Below, one piece after another: positions 33,127-35,086 of a DNA stretch of 35,086 nucleotides (its first letter is position 1; each line of letters begins with the position of its first letter). Made by a program: the position numbers and the translations under genes. The DNA is taken from assembly GCA_902777605.1 (NCBI GenBank), contig CACYUI010000016.1:1-35086 (forward strand), given 5' to 3'. The notes below the pieces were generated by a model that was given only the letters and a program-made list of their open reading frames with translations, was not told the origin of the DNA and did no database searches. This stretch comes from an uncultured bacterium (GTDB taxonomy: Bacteria; Cyanobacteriota; Vampirovibrionia; Gastranaerophilales; Gastranaerophilaceae).

Positions 33127-33849
33127 ATGAAGAAAAAAGCTTTTACACTTTCAGAACTACTAATTTCGCTTGCAGTCATCGGTGTTATTGCCGCTCTAAC
33201 CATACCTGCTATTTCTAACATGATGCCGGACAAAAACAAAGTAAAATACATGAAAGCTTATAATGCTTTAGCAGAATTAGCCCCAGAAATTGCAAATGAT
33301 GAAACCCTTCACCGCACAATAAGAAACGGTAATAATACTGCAGGATTACTTAATTGGGAATCTGCAAATGTTACTAAAGATTTTATTGATCCAATATATT
33401 TTAAAGATGGACTTTTTACCAGAAATCAAGGTGTCTTATCATCTTGTGGTCCCGCAGGTCCAAACAAGTTTGCTTACTTTTTATCAAGAAGATTAAATCT
33501 AGCAGATTATTCATGTCCTAATAATATAGCTACATTTACTACTACAGATGGTATTTCTTGGGTGGTAAAGGGGACTGGCACAGAAGGAAGTTATACAACT
33601 AATTATCGAGGTGTAATTAATCCTAATAATGCAACTGACTACCGACAGATTGTTAAGATTGATGTAGATGGAAATGATGGAAATAATTGTATTTTTGGAA
33701 ATAACTGTCAAAAACCCGACCAATTTATATTTTATGTATCTAATTACGGTCAAGTAAGTGCTGCTGATCCTATGGGCAGGGCTTATTTGATGAATTCAAC
33801 AAACATGAATGATAAAGAAACTGACTTAAATAGAGCTAAATCATTTTAA
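33127..33849 (+). CDS. Type IV prepilin-like / pseudopilin protein
   Basis: 240 residues. The N-terminus MKKKAFTLSELLISLAVIGV is a prepilin signal: basic leader, cleavage before Phe by prepilin peptidase, Glu at +5 of the mature protein, then the hydrophobic helix that enters the membrane and filament. The residue before the cut is Ala and not the common Gly. The globular part has Cys pairs (SSCGPAG, DYSCPNN; NNCIFGNNCQK) and an acidic VDGNDGNN loop that could bind calcium, as in type II secretion pseudopilins. It is probably a minor pilin or surface pseudopilin. AAGAGG lies 9 nt before the ATG. It stands alone, with no pilus assembly genes nearby. Confidence 0.85.
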   Translation: MKKKAFTLSELLISLAVIGVIAALTIPAISNMMPDKNKVKYMKAYNALAELAPEIANDETLHRTIRNGNNTAGLLNWESANVTKDFIDPIYFKDGLFTRNQGVLSSCGPAGPNKFAYFLSRRLNLADYSCPNNIATFTTTDGISWVVKGTGTEGSYTTNYRGVINPNNATDYRQIVKIDVDGNDGNNCIFGNNCQKPDQFIFYVSNYGQVSAADPMGRAYLMNSTNMNDKETDLNRAKSF

Positions 33850-33869
33850 TAATTTTAATATTTAAAAAG

Positions 33870-33910
33870 AAATCAAGTCTTTATATTAAAAATAAAGACT
33901 TGATTTTTTT
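33870..33910. terminator. Bidirectional terminator between prepilin gene and M48-like gene
   Basis: 15-bp stem (AAATCAAGTCTTTAT 33870-33884; 33892-33906) with a 7-nt loop and T-runs on both strands. It serves both converging genes. Confidence 0.9.
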
Positions 33911-33922
33911 ATTCAAACTTTT

Positions 33923-34744
33923 TTATTTTTTCTTTGTTGTAAGTTCGTTCAAAATAGCATAAGTTGCATCCCAACTGCTCATACCATTTCTATATTGAGC
34001 CAAATTCTTTGCTCTTTTTTGTTTAATTTTTTCTTGTTCTTTCTTAAACTTTTTCAAAGCACTTTTGCTTTTATTTCTTGAGGCAACAATTGGATTTGCA
34101 TAAGCTAAAAAAGTTCTGTATTCTTGGCAATTATATCCTGCTTTAACTTTGTTTTCATAATTATACAAAAGATAATTATAAACACTCATTGCTCTTTCTG
34201 AGTTAGCAGGCTTACCCAAAGCTATTTCTATGTTACTGCCAGGCATTTTGGTTATCACAACTACCATAGCAAGCGGATTGTAACCTGCATTAATCATCAA
34301 ATCAACACCTGTCATATCAGCTTCTTTTTTGTCTGCAAGTGACTGTTTATTGTTTAAAAATTCACTATTAGCCGCTGTATTAAGAATATTATCTTTACTT
34401 AACTTTTCTGCTAATGCAGCTTTTGCAGCTTTTCTGAATTTATCTTTACCTTCTTTGCCGTTAATAAGTTGACCAATTTCATATGATATAACTGCTGCCA
34501 CTTCATTATCATTACCAGCATATGTTAAATCTGTACTTGAAATTTGAATAACATTAGTTGTTGATGTCATTGAATTATCTGCCACTCCGTTTACAACCTT
34601 AAATGTAATTTTGTTTGGCAAACTATTCTTTTCTACAAGAACCTTTCCGACAGGTGCTACTCTATCTGCTGCAACCCAAGTAGCTGCGGTAGCCGGTGCA
34701 ATCATTACTACCAAAGCAAAAATTGATAAAATAATCTTTTTCAT
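33923..34744 (-). CDS. Exported M48-like protein with destroyed HExxH motif (pseudoprotease)
   Basis: Signal peptide MKKIILSIFALVVMIAPATA. Residues 45-190 follow the layout of periplasmic M48 metalloproteases: a strand with VIQISSTDL, then NDNEVAAVISYEIGQLINGK, then KKEADMTGVDLMINAGYNPL. In active enzymes the second segment is HExxH; here it is Tyr88-Glu89-Ile-Gly-Gln92, so both zinc histidines are gone while Glu89 and the downstream Glu141 (third ligand) remain. It is probably catalytically dead and may bind proteins instead. The C-terminal 70 residues are basic and helical (KSALKKFKKEQEKIKQKRAK). AGGAGGG about 6 nt before the ATG is strong. 273 residues. Confidence 0.65.
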   Translation of the reverse strand: MKKIILSIFALVVMIAPATAATWVAADRVAPVGKVLVEKNSLPNKITFKVVNGVADNSMTSTTNVIQISSTDLTYAGNDNEVAAVISYEIGQLINGKEGKDKFRKAAKAALAEKLSKDNILNTAANSEFLNNKQSLADKKEADMTGVDLMINAGYNPLAMVVVITKMPGSNIEIALGKPANSERAMSVYNYLLYNYENKVKAGYNCQEYRTFLAYANPIVASRNKSKSALKKFKKEQEKIKQKRAKNLAQYRNGMSSWDATYAILNELTTKKK

Positions 34745-34823
34745 AAACCCTCCTTATTAAAATCCTGTAAAAGCATTTTATCATGAAAAGAACCCGATAG
34801 ATAAATAGAGAAATATAAATAAT

Positions 34824-34847
34824 AAAAAAAAGCCCCAAAGTGGGGCT
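34824..34847 (-). terminator. Terminator of the gene at the right edge
   Basis: AGCCCCA (34831-34837), 3-nt loop, TGGGGCT (34841-34847); on the minus strand seven or more T follow. It belongs to the minus-strand gene entering from the window edge. Confidence 0.85.
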
Positions 34848-34965
34848 AAAATTGTAGTAAGATGTAAGATTATAAGAGAGTGTAATTTTATTTAAGTTGT
34901 TATGTAAGGTTTTACCTGAACTGCTTGTACTTGACGATTGTCTATTGTATCTATGTGCGCATCAC

Positions 34966-35086
34966 TTAGGCGATGAAGTTGTTTCCAAATCTGTTTGCTC
35001 CGTAGAAGAATGATTCTTTCATTACTTGTTGAAGATTTCTTTTTCTGACTACTCTGTTTCCAACATGAGTATTTGCTATTTCTTCT
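34966..35086 (-). CDS. 3' end of a minus-strand gene (partial)
   Basis: An open frame enters from the right edge and ends at TAA (34966-34968). The visible C-terminus is EEIANTHVGNRVVRKRNLQQ followed by VMKESFFYGANRFGNNFIA, 39 residues with natural composition. A terminator lies 118 nt further on. The next frame is also open, to 34892, and its last part (DAHIDTIDNRQVQAVQVKPY) looks plausible too, so the frame choice or a frameshift is uncertain. Family not recognised. Confidence 0.5.
   Translation of the reverse strand, partial: EEIANTHVGNRVVRKRNLQQVMKESFFYGANRFGNNFIA

Noticed and set aside
31543-34880. Shared 13-nt word CTTACATCTTACT near 31541 (plus) and 34870 (minus)
   Set aside because: A 13-nt match in AT-rich 35 kb is expected by chance and the contexts differ.
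1-35086. tRNA genes, rRNA, CRISPR arrays, insertion sequences
   Set aside because: No T-loop-like GGTTCGAATCC words in a cloverleaf context, no regularly spaced repeats, no transposase-like ORF and no long terminal inverted repeats were found by reading both strands.

Overview
The window is AT-rich DNA, dense with genes, from an anaerobic bacterium with a two-membrane envelope. The gene content best fits a non-photosynthetic gut relative of Cyanobacteria (Melainabacteria/Vampirovibrionia, Gastranaerophilales-like). This is inference. It rests on two exported SLH-domain proteins, an outer-membrane barrel protein, an oxygen-free class III ribonucleotide reductase, a type IV prepilin-like protein, poor use of Shine-Dalgarno sites at several genes, and two members of a protein family starting MG(L/M)AxSQ. 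No photosynthesis genes, rRNA, tRNA, CRISPR array or insertion sequence were seen.

Layout. 1-5.7 kb (minus strand): mutL, an SLH envelope protein, then a TPP-dependent 2-keto acid decarboxylase overlapping gmk by 8 nt. 5.7-8.7 kb (plus): a BadF/HgdC-related iron-sulfur-type 'CoA dehydratase activase-related' protein, a small frameshifted gene, and pgi. 8.7-13.4 kb: a barrel protein (minus), an HdeD-like membrane protein (plus), a membrane-anchored Lon-type AAA+ ATPase without protease domain (minus), and the first MGLAxSQ protein (plus). 13.4-17.6 kb (minus): aspS and nrdD, each with its own terminator or promoter. 18.0-22.0 kb: pgeF (plus) converging on two tandem paralogous multi-pass membrane proteins of unknown family (minus). 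22.3-27.6 kb (minus): a second SLH protein, a double-GNAT protein, ribBA, ribE and an exported protein. 27.7-31.4 kb (plus): an apparent operon of HAD phosphatase, class III aminotransferase, alpha/beta hydrolase with a Cys nucleophile, a 4-TM protein and a short TspO. 31.4-33.8 kb (plus): a dyad-rich regulatory stretch with a 38-bp perfect palindrome, the second MG(M)AxSQ protein and a prepilin-like protein. 33.9-35.1 kb (minus): a signal-peptide protein resembling an M48 peptidase with a destroyed HExxH motif, and the 3' end of a further gene running off the window.

How genes work together. ribE-ribBA form a riboflavin unit, with the GNAT gene 18 nt behind. The HAD/aminotransferase/hydrolase/membrane genes overlap or nearly abut, so they probably make or modify one small molecule. 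The SLH proteins, barrel protein, prepilin and exported proteins serve the envelope. The least explained parts are the MG(L/M)AxSQ proteins, the tandem membrane paralogues, the protease-less Lon-like ATPase, and a recurring TGTAACA-type motif in the spacers near them. Several genes (pgeF, ribE, HAD phosphatase) have a -10 box exactly 6 nt before the start codon, which predicts leaderless mRNAs.
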